DNA of 64,000 nt from Phytophthora sp. 'mugwort' (lineage: Eukaryota; Oomycota; Peronosporomycetes; Peronosporales; Peronosporaceae). Where the stretch lies: NCBI GenBank assembly GCA_033558025.1, contig JAUCEF010000003.1, positions 1,142,001 through 1,206,000 of the forward strand, in the 5' to 3' direction. Shown here one piece after another: positions 10,972 through 21,581 of this stretch. A program made the position numbers and the translations under genes. Under the pieces are notes generated by a model. The model did not search any database. It saw only the letters and a list, made by a program, of their open reading frames with translations, and had not been told where the DNA came from. Position 1 is the stretch's first letter. Each line of letters opens with the position of its first letter.

Positions 10972-11397
10972 TTGAGCTTCGCTTGCGTGACGTATCATCG
11001 ACTCTACGATTTCGAAGGCGCTGCTGCGTTCTTCACGTACAGGTGTCTCGCTCACGCACTCGAAATCTTAACGCATATCGTTCAATACATGAGTCTGAAT
11101 AATAAGTCCAATCTGCCCGGTCTAATTGTAAAACGTGAGGGGAATGTGTGGCTACTCATGCAAGAATTCACAAAAGTCCCCGAGTCCAGTCCGTCCAATC
11201 TCAAGGACCCGAAGCTCGAAGTTGAAGTGACGATTCTGTCTCATCTGTCTCGACTGCTGAGTCTGAAATCTGCCGCCACTTTTGCGCATGAGGGAGCGAA
11301 ACGTTTGAGGATATCGACTTGGTGCGATACCATCATTCTTCGTCAAGAGCCCGTCTTTGCTGCCAAGTTTCTTGTGCGCCAGATTAGAGCAATTTAG
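10972..11397 (+). CDS. unrecognised 141-residue ORF
   Basis: Open plus-strand frame with mixed composition (Leu-rich first half, KFLVRQIRAI end). I do not recognise a family, and there is no signal peptide or clear repeat. Surrounded by transposon relics, it may be a fragment of a decayed element, or chance. Confidence 0.25.
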   Translation: MSFACVTYHRLYDFEGAAAFFTYRCLAHALEILTHIVQYMSLNNKSNLPGLIVKREGNVWLLMQEFTKVPESSPSNLKDPKLEVEVTILSHLSRLLSLKSAATFAHEGAKRLRISTWCDTIILRQEPVFAAKFLVRQIRAI

Positions 11398-11707
11398 GAA
11401 TTTTTTACGTCTCAGATTCGAGCAATGGCCTCATGCAAGATATTACTTTAGTTCAATTTTGGTGTTCGTTCGGAAATAGCGCCTAGACAGTCGCTCAATC
11501 TTCCTTTTTGTGAACACTCACAGCCTTTGAATGTGAACCATGAGCTTCGCATGGGAAGGCGCGTATGACGAGATATCTAACCGTGCCTACTGCTTAAAAA
11601 AAAATCTGCAAGCGACTGTACGTACCAGCAATTCTTAATTACCAAAGCTGAACCCCAGTACCTTCCCTCGTCATACAGCCCCCAGGACAGGCAATACGTC
11701 GAGGATA
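11398..11707. other. no gene recognised
   Basis: AT-leaning sequence with a short poly-A run (about 11596-11605); nothing supportable. Confidence 0.5.
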
Positions 11708-11935
11708 TTGTCAGGAGAGGCTATGTCTGAAACTCGGGCTTGTCCTACTGACAGTTTGTTGCAACAGAATTTCGATGAGGCCCACGCAGACAATTTTTTT
11801 ATAACGTTACTTCAACATCACGGGCGAAACGTCTTGGACGCTACCGGAACAAGTGGAAGAGGAGATTTGACATCTCATATCTGTCTGATCTTCGCTGTAG
11901 TGCGCCTGTGTTGTTTGTGCTGCCAATTGATATAA
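11708..11935 (+). pseudogene. possible WW-domain-like relic
   Basis: In one plus frame around 11805-11868 the sequence reads YFNITGETSWTLPEQVEEEI then a stop. It resembles the second half of a WW domain (Y-x-N-x-x-T-G-E-T-x-W-x-x-P). The first Trp half is not in frame and a TAA lies just upstream, so if real it is a broken exon fragment. A longer overlapping 75-residue frame has no recognisable feature. Confidence 0.25.
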
Positions 11936-12490
11936 GTTGCTAAACAATTCTAAACTGTGTTGTACAAATTAATTGCCTGTTTAATTTGTAAAAAGAATTG
12001 ATCCGGTAATTTACTTATTACTTTAAGGCCATCTTAGTAAATACTGAGTATTATATAAATAAAATGCTCTACAAGCACGCAATTTCAACTTCAATTCCTC
12101 GTCGGCGCAAAGCAAGGTTTCTCTTGGGTCTGATCGCGACAGGTATGCGTAATAGCAGCTACAAGACGGCTGTAAACCCATCTACTGTACATGCTGTTTT
12201 GACTAACGATGTGCTCGCGCGCTTCTATCATATAGGCGCGTAAAAATATCGCTAAGGCCAAGAAGGAACCACGCGCAGACGTCTGGGATCATTTCTAGGG
12301 GGAAGGATGCTGAATGCAAAAGTACTGGTCCTTTCACAGTGTACTGGTGTTGTTCAATGCTCATCATAGCTGGTCGATCAAGCAATGCTGGAGCTGTTGA
12401 AGATTCGCTTGTTTTGCCGCTGTATAAACAGTATTAAACTGAACTATTTGTCTGTTAAATTTAATTTGGCAGCGGCAAAACTGCAATCGA
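11936..12490. other. no gene recognised
   Basis: AT-rich, short frames only on both strands. Confidence 0.5.
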
Positions 12491-12660
12491 TGTTTTGAAG
12501 GCTCATACCTTCGGATCCCTGATGACGGAGGCGCCGAGGAAGACGACGATGGTGACGACGATGGTGACGACGACGACGACGATGATTCCAACAGGACGCT
12601 GCACGAGATGCCGAGGAGGAAGAAGCTGCAGTGGCGGTGGCCGTGAAGGAAGTGGGGAGG
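12491..12660 (+). repeat. GACGAT/GGTGAC microsatellite encoding an Asp run
   Basis: About 12540-12585 is a run of GAC/GAT codons with interspersed GGT, giving EEDDDGDDDGDDDDDDDS in the plus frame that starts CFEGSYLRIPDDGG and stops after QWRWP. No family recognised; acidic runs of this kind also occur in transposase N-termini in this window (10270-10330, 4400-4560). Confidence 0.5.
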
Positions 12661-13259
12661 CTGAACTGGACGAAGACCAAGAGGAAGATGCAGCGTAAAT
12701 ATCCTCGCTCCAAAGCTCAACAGATTGTCGATGCTGCTGAAGATACAAGTCAAGAGGTTCAGTTGGTATGGATATGAGCGAACTCGACGCGTGGAAACTG
12801 TCGTCTCGTACCTGGAATCTGCAGTTTTTGACTAAACTCGTACTTCTTAACAATTGTTTGATACGGATTCCGTCTGGAATCCATGACTTGTGAAGGAGCT
12901 GCCGTACGTGAAAGGATACTTGAGCTGCTATGAGAGACGTGGGAGTGGCAAGTCGACGTGGCGCTTTTAGTGATGCTGCAAGTGCTACTCCTGAACAATA
13001 ATCGGGTGTGGGAGTACCGAAATCGAGTGGGAAAATGTACTGAAATCACGGTAGTAGATAATGCGTACCTAATACCGATCTTAACTGATTTAAAAGTCCT
13101 AATGTAAATTACACATTCCAGTTAACCTGACCTAAAAACAGATTAAAATACCGCCAGGTATTTTATCATTGAATACCAGTTCAAGTGTACTTCAGTATAA
13201 TTTCGGAGCCATATGAGGTATAGTCAGAGCAAGTATAATGCGATATTCAAGCATGCTGA
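12661..13259. other. no gene recognised
   Basis: Plus frames such as VKELPYVKGYLSCYERRG (about 12889-12943) hint at a decayed coding region, but stops interrupt and no family is recognisable. Confidence 0.35.
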
Positions 13260-13623
13260 TTGGTCGTAACATTGGGACGGAGGTCTCACACGCGAGCGAA
13301 GCGAGAATGCCTACGGCTTGCAGACCGCGGGCGAAGCCGCGGGCGCAAACCCAGGACAAACCACTGTTCAACCGTTATGCGAAGGCGCAGCCGTAGCGGG
13401 CTTAGGATTCTGTCACTAGCGAGCCCTGCGAGCCGCCAGGGTTATTAGGACAGCGCGGAGCGCATAGCTAGGTGACATTATATAGCGACACCCCTCTTTC
13501 GTCGTTTCATGCGTGGTCGGATATTTTATGGTATGGTGACTGTTCTAATTATTTTTTCCCGGCTAATTAGTCCTAAAAGGGATCTAATACCGAAATATAC
13601 CGCTCGCTTTTTAGGACAATTAG
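13260..13623. repeat. palindrome-dense segment with a 15-16 bp inverted repeat
   Basis: 13290-13450 holds several small palindromes, e.g. GCGAGCGAAGCGAG and CCGCGGGCGAAGCCGCGGG. Then CTAATTAGTCCTAAAA at 13563-13578 pairs with TTTTAGGACAATTAG at 13609-13623, with one base skipped and a 30-base loop. TTAGGACAG also occurs near 13446. The pattern suggests a small non-autonomous element, but I cannot place its ends. Confidence 0.45.
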
Positions 13624-13679
13624 ATCACTCTTAGGCACATTTTTAGATGTGTATTAACCAGCACCGAAATCACGTTGCT

Positions 13680-14010
13680 GGACTTGTCAAACAACCACTT
13701 GGCCACGCGGTGATAACATCTGCGCTTTGACTTCTCCGCAGCGAATGGTGCTCCACCACAATGTTTCCAGAGGCTCGTCCCAGCGTTGCAACACTGTTGC
13801 TGTCGTGCTGGATTGGGTAGTGGGAAATAACGTGGTGTAAGTCTCAAATGGCGGATGATATCTGCCCAAGGCCGCGATATGCCTCGGCACGACACAAGAA
13901 GAGGTGAATGCTGACCTTCGGGATGGTTAATATGTGCTGTGCGTCGTCATCGACGGCTTCTTGCTGGTTGTCCATGTCATCGTGATCTGGGATGGAGCAT
14001 GAACACTTTT
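13680..14010 (-). pseudogene. TPR-like protein fragment
   Basis: A minus frame reads LCRAEAYRGLGQISSAI, stop, DLHHVISHYP, which resembles a tetratricopeptide helix pair (R-A-x-A-Y-x-x-L-G-x-x-x-x-A-I-x-D-L). Upstream in the same frame is an acidic DNQQEAVDDDAQ segment. A TGA interrupts the repeat. A GTAAGT sequence on the minus strand near 14150 could be a donor site linking it to the LRR gene just upstream, so this may be the downstream exon of that gene. Broken as it stands. Confidence 0.35.
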
Positions 14011-14178
14011 CTGACGAGTGTGAGTTAACTCTACTCCATGCATCTCTCGTTCACTGGAGCTGATCACAGCTGAAGCTTCAGCGATCACTTGATTTGCGTT
14101 TTTCAACTCACCAACTCACCAAAGATGCCGCCTGTGACAAGGAAGACTTACCAGCATGAAGCGACAGAACCCGTGCTT

Positions 14179-15750
14179 TTATAGCAATTGGGGGGGGGGG
14201 GGGGGGGGGCACTCGACGCGCTCCTCGACGTACGGGAGAGTCTTCACTTGGGCTATCAACTGCGACAGGAGTTCTTCTGGTTTGCTACAGCCTCTGGCGT
14301 CAACGCATTTTAACGCAAAAGCCAAGCGATCTCGGTGGTCCTGATGCCGCTGATACTGCTGAGCCGTGAACGGATTGCTAGAAAAATCACAGAAGTTTTC
14401 ACGTGGAAAACCGCTGTATGCTAACGACAATTTATTGTCGTTATTGCAGTTGGGTCAAGTCTATCAGGAATGTTGGCAACGAGCGCATCCGAAAGAAGGA
14501 AACGTTCAACCTGGTCAACTGCACGAGATTTCCCAGGCCTAGTGGCAAGTGATCGAGTTGGGTGTGGTCAATTTTCAACTCTCGTAGACGGGGAAGCTGC
14601 GTAAACTCGTCTGGGAGCTCCTGTAGTGCATTCGTGCTGAGATACAAGACCTCAAGTCTACGAAGATGCGAAATTTTAGTGGGAAGCACTCGCAGGTAAT
14701 TGCTTGAGAGATCCAAGTGGTGCAGTTGGCTGTAGTACAGCAATACAGCCAAAGGTACCTGCGTGAGGTAGTTTTTAGCCAGCACGAGCTCCTGAAGTGT
14801 ATGTTGATCGCGGCGTGGCCTATGAGCAACGGGAATTTCTGCAGTGCGTTCTGACACAGGCGAATCGTTTGGACTGGTGGGCCTTTGAGGAAGTCCAGTG
14901 ACTTAAAGGCGACGATCCCACACGACGACTCAGAGAAGAACGCAACGCTCGGGAGCTGTCGGAAAAAGGCTTCAAGGTTAATGAGCTTTGGGGTTGTTGT
15001 CAAGATCGAGATGCTGAAGTTGGCTAGTTGGCTTATTTAGTGCACCAAAACTCCTTGAGTATCAATCTCAGCTGGTTGGAATAGAGTTTGAGTTCTCGGG
15101 AGTCTGTAGTGATCCGAAGCTTTCGCGGAGTATTAGCAAGCGGTTATGCGCCAGATCCGGCTCCTGTAACGTAACCAGCTTGCCAATTGAGTACAGTCAC
15201 GCTTGGGAAGCTGAACAAGCAGGCTATGGTGTCGATGCTGCTGCAGTCCTTCGTGCCTTTAATATTGAGGCTGGAACGGGGCTTGCTCGACGATGAGAAG
15301 CCCTTGGTTTTCACGATCAAGCTCTCACCGGTGCTACTGCCAAGAAGAAAGCTAGTAACCAAAAGCTTTCCAATACCATCAAACGGCTACCCCCAGCTCA
15401 GCGGTTCCGACTTGACTGTGAAGCGCACAAAGAAGCACTGCGAGCCGTACAGCAGCCCCATTTGACGAGAGCAGCACACGCAGTCGCGATTTATTGGCCA
15501 GAACACGAGACACGGTACAGGGAGCTTTGGATGCTAGCTGGAATACGATGCTACCAAACCGAATGGCCACAAATAAAAAAGAGTTGCCACATTTCCACTG
15601 GACACACAGCATGGATAGCGAGTGGGTTGCTAGCGATATTGCCAAGTAAATTACAACACCCACGTATTCCCAGACAGAATTTCCAGTCTTGGGTGACAGG
15701 CTAAAAAAGCTGTAGTATCCACTGCACACAACGAGATCAAAACCCACAAA
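14179..15750 (-). pseudogene. leucine-rich-repeat protein with hydrophobic N-terminus, broken
   Basis: Minus-strand coding pieces in order: 15747-15379, with a strongly hydrophobic segment (YVGVVIYLAISLATHSLSML) that may be a membrane span; 15362-15144; then LRRs. The clearest run (14857-14441) has five or more repeats of the L-x-x-L-x-L-x-x-N-x-L-x-x-L-P type, e.g. LHHLDLSSNYLRVLP and LEVLYLSTNALQELP. The preceding piece (15003-14780) carries TIRLCQNALQKFP, and a frame slip near 14830 joins it to the next. Another slip near 14437 leads into a C-terminal piece (14430-14179) ending at the poly-C tract. Introns could explain some breaks, but at least two look like simple indels. Function unknown; LRRs bind proteins. 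Confidence 0.65.
14190..14209 (+). repeat. G20 homopolymer
   Basis: Twenty consecutive G on the plus strand, encoding a Pro run at the C-terminal end of the LRR frame. Length is likely to be unstable or mis-assembled. Confidence 0.9.
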
Positions 15751-15885
15751 CTGCTACAAAAAGCGGCTGACACAGCAGTGGACAATTAGGAAAAAAAATG
15801 CGGTAAAAACTCCAAAAAAAGAGAAGCTTGTATTGCAGCATTGAAGTGTGCTTCTCTCCGTCCGTTTTCGGCTCCGACGGCCCCA

Positions 15886-16413
15886 TCAGGCCTTGTCCAG
15901 CGGACGGTTAAAACCTCCTCTGCGGTTCATATACTGTCTGTATTCCCTTTTGGTATCGCGTCGGGCCGTGCCCACCGCTGCGGTCTTGAGGTTCTCCTCC
16001 ACCGTCTTTCCCTTGGTCGAGTCGAAGTCTCCGAAGCCAAGCAGCAGCTTCATCTGCTCCTCTTCGGTTAAGTGCGACATAGTACTGGTTTCATCTTGGT
16101 TGTGTTCTACCTCCTCTTCCCTGGCGCCCTTGTCCGCCCTACGCGACATAGAACGGGAGGTAGAGCGACGACGACGCACCGGCGATCGACTCTTGGACCT
16201 GCTGCGGCTCCGGCTGTAGGAGCGATGGCGGCGGCTCCGTCCTCGGCTCCTGCTGCGGCTGTGACGGCTCCTTCGACGCCCGCGAGAGGGGGAACGAGAA
16301 GACGATACGGAGCGACGACGTCGCCGGCTGTAGGACGAGGTGTCACGGCGCCGGCGACGCCCCAAGCTGTCTAGCGACCCGCTGCGGCTTCGACTGCGCA
16401 GCATTTTTGACAT
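15886..16413 (-). CDS. SNRNP27: U4/U6.U5 tri-snRNP 27 kDa-type protein (SNRNP27)
   Basis: A complete 175-residue protein. The family is a component of the U4/U6.U5 tri-snRNP and acts in pre-mRNA splicing in the nucleus. Residues 5-95 are an RS/RRR-rich arm (many SR and RS dipeptides); residues 99-113 are acidic; residues 114-175 form the conserved C-terminal domain, with [13 protein letters not shown] near 124-136 and the diagnostic [20 protein letters not shown] at 156-175. Length and domain order fit the family. ATG at 16413 is the first in frame (a second Met follows at residue 4). No intron or defect is visible, making this the clearest housekeeping gene in the window. An LTR begins about 150 bp upstream in the opposite direction. 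Confidence 0.93.
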   Translation of the reverse strand: MSKMLRSRSRSGSLDSLGRRRRRDTSSYSRRRRRSVSSSRSPSRGRRRSRHSRSRSRGRSRRHRSYSRSRSRSKSRSPVRRRRSTSRSMSRRADKGAREEEVEHNQDETSTMSHLTEEEQMKLLLGFGDFDSTKGKTVEENLKTAAVGTARRDTKREYRQYMNRRGGFNRPLDKA

Positions 16414-16565
16414 TTAGAATTTGGGAACCAACAAAGCTTAACAATAACATTGTTAAGCAAATATTACGGGTATTCACAATATTATTGTGAAGGTCGGTAA
16501 TGTGTTCTCATTAATTACTACTACTGCTTTTCATAAAGGAACAAACACTCGGCGCGACAAAAAAC
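16414..16565 (-). promoter_or_regulatory. SNRNP27 upstream region with two perfect palindromes
   Basis: Between the SNRNP27 start and the LTR lie GCTTAACAAT / ATTGTTAAGC (16436-16445 and 16449-16458, three-base spacer) and TCACAATATTATTGTGA (16474-16490). Both are perfect and within 80 bp of the ATG. They could be protein-binding sites or hairpins in the leader; no oomycete Inr match was found with confidence. Confidence 0.45.
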
Positions 16566-16905
16566 GTAACGGGGTTACATGAAGAGTGGCGAGTCACTCT
16601 TCAGAGCGGTGTATCCAACTACAACTAGTGATGTCGCCAACATCACTAAGACATCACAACACATATGGTACACGGACCTCACAGGCACCCAATCGGATAA
16701 CATCTAGGATACTTTATAGGTGACTTACAGTTAGTATGTAGACGCATTAAACAGGGAAATCACCTATAAGTATATTAAGTCTTATATCTGCCTAATTTGG
16801 TAACAGTCCCACAGGCCAGGGACCAGTGAACTGCCGTTCACGGAGAGTTTGTATACTCTCCGGAAGTCACACTTCTGTGCGCAAGGTGTTGTGTGCCCCG
16901 TCACA
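16566..16905 (+). repeat. LTR of gypsy family A (copy 1, 5' LTR)
   Basis: About 340 bp, starting GTAACGGGGTTAC and ending CCCCGTCACA. Its sequence is shared, in reverse orientation, with 47598-47955 and partly with 55054-55160; shared landmarks include TACTTTATAGGTGACTTA, AGTTAGTATGTAGA and a GGAGAGTTTG/ACTCTCCGGAAG hairpin. The 3' end is set by where the 47.6-kb copy diverges. Gag of family A follows in the same direction, so this is a 5' LTR. Confidence 0.8.
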
Positions 16906-17030
16906 CTTTGTAGCATTTGTAGTCAATCCACACCTACGCAGGTTACTATCTGAAACCTCTGAGGTCCTAGCAATATGGACCAGAATGAATTCTCCGTCTG
17001 AACGACTGACAGTTTGAGCCCGTTCGTAAG

Positions 17031-17660
17031 GTGGCCGGCAGCTTTGGCATGGATGCCTTGCACAGCTTGGCGTCGTCCACGCAAGCTGGGAAGGTCGAGC
17101 GTGTGAACGCGTTCGACGTGTACGAGCAGGGACTGATCGAACACGTTCGGAGCAACCTGCAGGTTCCAGCCGCAGAGCCTAAACCGGTCTACCTCAAGCC
17201 ATTGAGGCTGACGGTAAACCTATACGAGGGGAAGGAAGGTGAAAACTTCTAGGTGCGAGACGTTTGCTCGCAATGGATGCGGCTCTCATCCCTTCCGAGG
17301 ACCTCCGAATGGCTTTCGCCCTCTCCAACCGTAGTGGGTGTGCTAAGAGTTGGGCGCACACGCGGGAAGCGACAACGCTTGGATGCTACGCATTCTGGGC
17401 TCGGCTGTGTGAGCAGCAGTCACGCTTCCTGTCATGTAAACAGGAAATACCTGAGCTGCATGAGTGCATCCAGGCGATGCGGGAGCTCACCGCATTCCTC
17501 GTGGGACCCCCCCCCTTGAACACATGAAGGATACGGTGTTAATGGATGGCTTAACAGTAGGATCGTCCCGCACAGCTATTTCGGGCGAAGGCCAACCCTC
17601 TGGAGGAAGCTATTTCAAGTCGCCCCCAAGAGTACTGTAACGGACTTGAAGGCACCGTCA
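17031..17660 (+). pseudogene. Ty3/gypsy family A gag, truncated
   Basis: Plus-strand gag directly behind the LTR. The first frame (17031-17252) ends LRLTVNLYEGKEGENF; after a stop and frame shift it continues AMDAALIPSEDLRMAFALSN and AKSWAHTREATTLGCYAF to 17527, then MDGLTVGSSRTAI and NPLEEAIS. The same segments occur in the minus-strand element A at 54430-55000, confirming the family. It ends abruptly near 17660 with no protease or pol, so it is a 5' fragment only. Confidence 0.75.
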
Positions 17661-17957
17661 CTAAGCGTACACTCGTTGTTGGAAGTTGATAGAAATTTGA
17701 TTCTGAGATTGTTGTCGAGACGGTCTTAGAACTCGAGACCGTCCCAGCTATTAAACCTATAGTAGTTTCTGATTGGCCATCGCGTACTCGCGATGGCGCC
17801 TGTGTGATAGCAGCCTGTCACACTGCCCCCTACTCAAGATTGTGACATGCACGTATCTAGAATATAGAAGAATCTTGGGAACCTGCGCGGCGTGCCTTTG
17901 TCACTTGACGATCGGATTGGAGAAGAGGAAGCAAGAAGCCACGAGGCCCAGCAGCGG
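17661..17957. other. hairpin-rich spacer between element A fragment and element C
   Basis: Contains GACGGTCT...AGACCGTC (about 17729-17753) and CCATCGCG TACT CGCGATGG (about 17777-17796), both perfect stems, then GTGATA...TGTCAC. No coding frame. It may include the lost 3' LTR of element C. Confidence 0.4.
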
Positions 17958-18380
17958 CATGAACACGGGGAACGCCGGGCCGGACGACCGCAGCACGTAC
18001 GAGGAGAAGATGGAGCTATGGGCGCTGGACGATTGCTGTGCCGTCGTGTACTGTTGAGGTGCCGAGGAGATTCGCGAGATCTTCAAGCGCTGGAGAGCGA
18101 CGCGCAGCAAGCCCGTCACGGTGACTGGAGCCGTGACCATGAGGTCGATGGACCGGGAATGGACTGCCTTTGTCGAGCGCTGGAATACGGAGACAGGCGC
18201 TGTCTTCATTCGGAAGCTTGAGGCGCGTGAGAGAACGCATAAGCGGCCGTCGGTTGAGGCTCTGGCGCTGCAGACCTGTGAGCTGTCGTGGGAGGCCGAT
18301 CGCATTTGCTGCCTTGTTCATTTTATCGATGAGTGTCGGAATTGTCGCAGCAATGGCGTGCGACCCAGCACTAACGTGTG
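17958..18380 (+). CDS. unrecognised antisense ORF at the 3' end of element C
   Basis: Plus-strand frame, opposite to pol, starting MNTGNAGPDDRSTYEEKMEL, with one TGA at 18055 and then EEIREIFKRWRATRS and MDREWTAFVERWNTETGAVF to a stop at 18380. Composition (charged, Trp/Glu-rich, helical) looks protein-like; the minus-strand reading of the same bases does not. It lies between the end of pol and the presumed 3' end of the element and reads towards pol, the same arrangement as in elements A and D. Function unknown. It could also be a foreign insertion. Confidence 0.35.
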
Positions 18381-20706
18381 AATGCGCTTCCTGGAGGAAA
18401 CTCCGCTGTCCGACACCGACTGCGATGTGACTGGACGATACCGCGCGGCACGGGAAGCCGCTAGGCACGGCGGCAGAGTGCCACGCCGTTTGGAAGACTT
18501 GCCGAGTTTGCAAGGTTGCCTTGTACGCCTCCACGCACTCCGGAACGTCCGCGAGAAGGACCGCGTGCTATTCCGGCATTGGTCCCAGCCACCGCACAGA
18601 GTATTGTCGATGCACTGGAACCGCGCCGGCGCGGGACCGGGAGCCGTGACCAGTCCGTGGGGCAGCACGAGATTCGTCGTGCTGCAGGATCACGCGCAAA
18701 CGGAGGAGAGAGACCGCTGACAGACCCTGTGATTGCGCAGCGTCTGGATCGCCTCGCCCACCGTTTGGAAGTGGTGGAGCCTGAGAACCAGGAGCTGCGA
18801 CACCAGGGGCGCTATTATGAGACACCGTCTCAGTCGCCGGCGCCACAGGATCGTCGCTGGGGATAGTTGAAGGATGATATCGTCCCAGCATGCCGACGCA
18901 GAAGGTAGGGTGTAAGCGAAGAGCTGTGGGTAGCTGTAGCGGGTAGGCCTCACCCAAAACTTTGAATGGTCCAATAAATCGAGGCGCGAGCTTGTTCGCA
19001 CCCAAGTTACCAATTGGATTGAATACCGACCGTGGACAGCAAAATGCGGTCGTCATGGCAAACTTCTCCAGATTCTTGCGGCCACAGCGATCTGTGTTCT
19101 CCTTCTGGCGATGATTGCCGACGCGATGGCATCACGAACATAGCATACAGCAGACTGGCGCTGCTGCAAGAACGCGTTGACAGCCGCAGCGTCGCACGGT
19201 TCTGGATCGAGCTCAAAATTCGCGGGAGGCGGCGTGGCGACTTCGACCGCGCTCGATCCGTCTTGATAGGCGATTGCACGGCGATGCTGACGTGGATTAA
19301 TCAGCGTCCGATTTCTCCAAGCAGCGATGTCTTCCAGTGCTGCCCTCGTGGCAGCACGTGTACGTGATCCACTTGCCGAATCTCGGGTTCCGTGTCGCAT
19401 TACAACTCCATTCACCATGGTGGATTTGGCGTCGGGAGTGCTCGCACGGCGCCTAGAGTCAGCGGCTTCTGCACCGCTGGCCACGGGGCTGCTTCGACGG
19501 TACGTCGACAGGACGACGCAGCGGAAGACGCGTCTTCATCGCCAGTCTCGCTTTGGCCGAGCACGCTTTCCGCACCAAGAAGCGCCGGTACACGGGGATG
19601 TTGCCCATAGTTGGAGTAAAATGGCGTAGTTCCGTCGATACATGTTAGGCATTGTTGATAGTAAACTCGATCATGGGCAGGAAAGAACTCCACGACTTGA
19701 AAGACGTATCTGAACTCCAGCACGTTCTCGACGACCGTGTTCGCGCGTTCGGTCTGTCCGTCCGTCTCTGGATGTGACACGGTGGACATCTTCAATCGCG
19801 CCCCCAGTAGCTTGAAGAGCTCAGACCCGGCGGTTTAAAGCGTTGATCTCGATCCGACACGATCGGGCTCGGCAGACCATGATGGCGATAGACATTGTCC
19901 AGGAAAATCACCGCAGACTGTGCCGCGGTGACTGTGCAGCAACCGGAGCGAGATGAACCATCTTGCTAAAGCGATCAACGAAGACAATTACACAAGTGCG
20001 GCCTTAAGCGTCGCAAGGCAGCCCAAAGACGAAGCCCATACTCACTGAAGACCACAGTCCCGCTGCAGCGGGGAGATCTCGAAGTGGGACCTGCTCCGAC
20101 AGAGACGGCTTGGCACGCTTCGCAGGTGCGTACCCACTTCCGCACCCACTTGTACATGCGGGACTACGATGTGTGGCGTGTCCGTGGTCGACGCAGTAGG
20201 CCAGCAGGTCTCCATCCAGTCCGTATCGAGATGCACGAGCGCGGTTACGCGACGACACCGCCGCCGCGACGTATCTGACAGGTATTTTATGTACTTAATC
20301 ATTTTCAAGCACGCCGCATCTGACTCGTACGCGGCCGATATCAAGTCGCGAAGCGGACTGGTCGCTGCGACCTCGACTGCAGCGATTTCCTCAACGACAC
20401 ACACAGCACAGTCATCGTCATCCTCGTCGCCTACAGCGTGACGACCCGACTGCACGTAGACCGGCCGACGCGAGGGCGCGTCGTCGAGAATGTTGGTCTT
20501 GCCCGGCTTGTAGTGGACAATGAAGTTGTACTCGGAGAACAGCGAAACCCAGCGCGCCATGCGATGTTTGCAGCGACGCGTGATCCGTGTAGATGGCGAA
20601 GGTCTGCTTGTCCAGCCAGTACGCGCGGAACTTGATAAGCGCAAAACGCATACCCAGCAAGGCCTTGACAGCTGCGATGGGATGCAGCATCTTCTGCCAC
20701 GATCAT
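18381..20706 (-). pseudogene. family C pol: RNase H, integrase, chromodomain-like tail
   Basis: Minus strand. RNase H: MRFALIKFRAYWLDKQTFAI with YTDHASL (20690-20560), then HYKPGKTNILDD at about 20510. Integrase zinc region 20300-20050; core with IVSDRDQRF (second Asp, near 19860) and ETDGQTERAN (catalytic Glu, near 19770). The tail (19056-18550) has the FIGPFKVL segment typical after integrase and ends VRWLGPMPE, like the start of a chromodomain. Frames switch several times and stops occur, so it is dead. Confidence 0.8.
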
Positions 20707-21580
20707 GACAACCTGTTCGATCTCGCCCTTCTACAGGTCACGGAGAAAGTGTTTTCACGAGAGACCAGGCACCTGAGCGATCTCGGCGGCGTCGCACGGA
20801 GGGCGTGCGACTTCGAAGTCGTGCACACGCGGAGCCGTCTCCGCGAAATCCCCCAGCAGGACTGAGATAACTTCGGACTCAGACTCGCTGAGTCTTCGAA
20901 GGTGCGCGAGGTCATCGAGGTGTGCGTCTACCGCGACGACGAACTGGTCGTGGAGCGGTTTCCGCAGCAGGCGATGAGAGGCTACGTTCGATCGTGTCTG
21001 CTGAACTGGGGCGCCGTGGATACAGCATCGACGCCAAGATGTGGTCCACTTTTGACTGGGCCGAGTCAAATTCTTCAAGGAGCTTCCGCTCAACCACTCG
21101 CGGGAACTCATGCTCGACCGCGTGTGGGAGACCAAGCTCTACCACCTTTTCCTTTTCCGGGAGTTTCCGCTCGACCACCCGCAAGAACCAATGCTCGATC
21201 GCGTGTGGAAGGTCACGCTCTGCCACATCTTCACCCTCTTCTTCACGGGAGAGCCACTGCTCATCCAGACGTGGGAACCCCAGCAAGACCACGGAAGACA
21301 CGTCCTGAGCTTCCTACTCGAGACCAGCGCAGGGTGCATGTTTTCATGCCGCACATGAAGGGCCATCACTCGCTTCACGTGCAGCATGGGTCATGGAGTC
21401 GGGGTCCATGACTGCAACATGAGGCCAAAGGTTTTGCTATTCCGCATAGGAACACCAGCATTGCATTCACATCGATGGCTCGGGGACGGACTGTGCCAGT
21501 CAATCAGTCGAGGTGGCGAGCGAACCACCGGATGCTGAAGACACAGTCGAAGGTACCGCTCAGCTCGATCACCAATAACT
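20707..21580 (-). pseudogene. family C PR-RT linker, acidic, followed by RT deletion
   Basis: Acidic, Glu-rich linker on the minus strand (LREEEG/VVERKLPEKEKVVELG type) ending LSRENTFSV and a VVMIVAEDAA stretch, where a normal element would continue into RT. Here the sequence jumps to the RNase H segment (PIAAVKALLGMRF). All RT motifs are missing, so the deletion is about 400 codons by comparison with other gypsy elements. Confidence 0.6.
21084..21245 (-). repeat. two 81-bp (27-codon) repeats in the family C linker
   Basis: TTCCGCTC at 21084 recurs at 21165 with the same following words. The minus frame gives LPHAIEHWFLRVVERKLPEK and LPHAVEHEFPRVVERKLLEE. A third, poorer unit may follow towards 21290. 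Confidence 0.7.
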
Positions 21581-21581
21581 C

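Noticed and set aside
12364..12853. minus Ser-rich frames around 12364-12853
   Set aside because: They are shadows of the GAC/GAT microsatellite and Asp run on the plus strand.
16072..16374. 100-residue plus frame over SNRNP27
   Set aside because: Ala/Thr-rich shadow of the RS-rich SNRNP27 coding strand.
17901..18305. GPI-anchor-like tail on the minus strand (SSGPAFPVFMPLLGLVASCF)
   Set aside because: The rest of the frame has unnatural composition and the plus frame is more protein-like.
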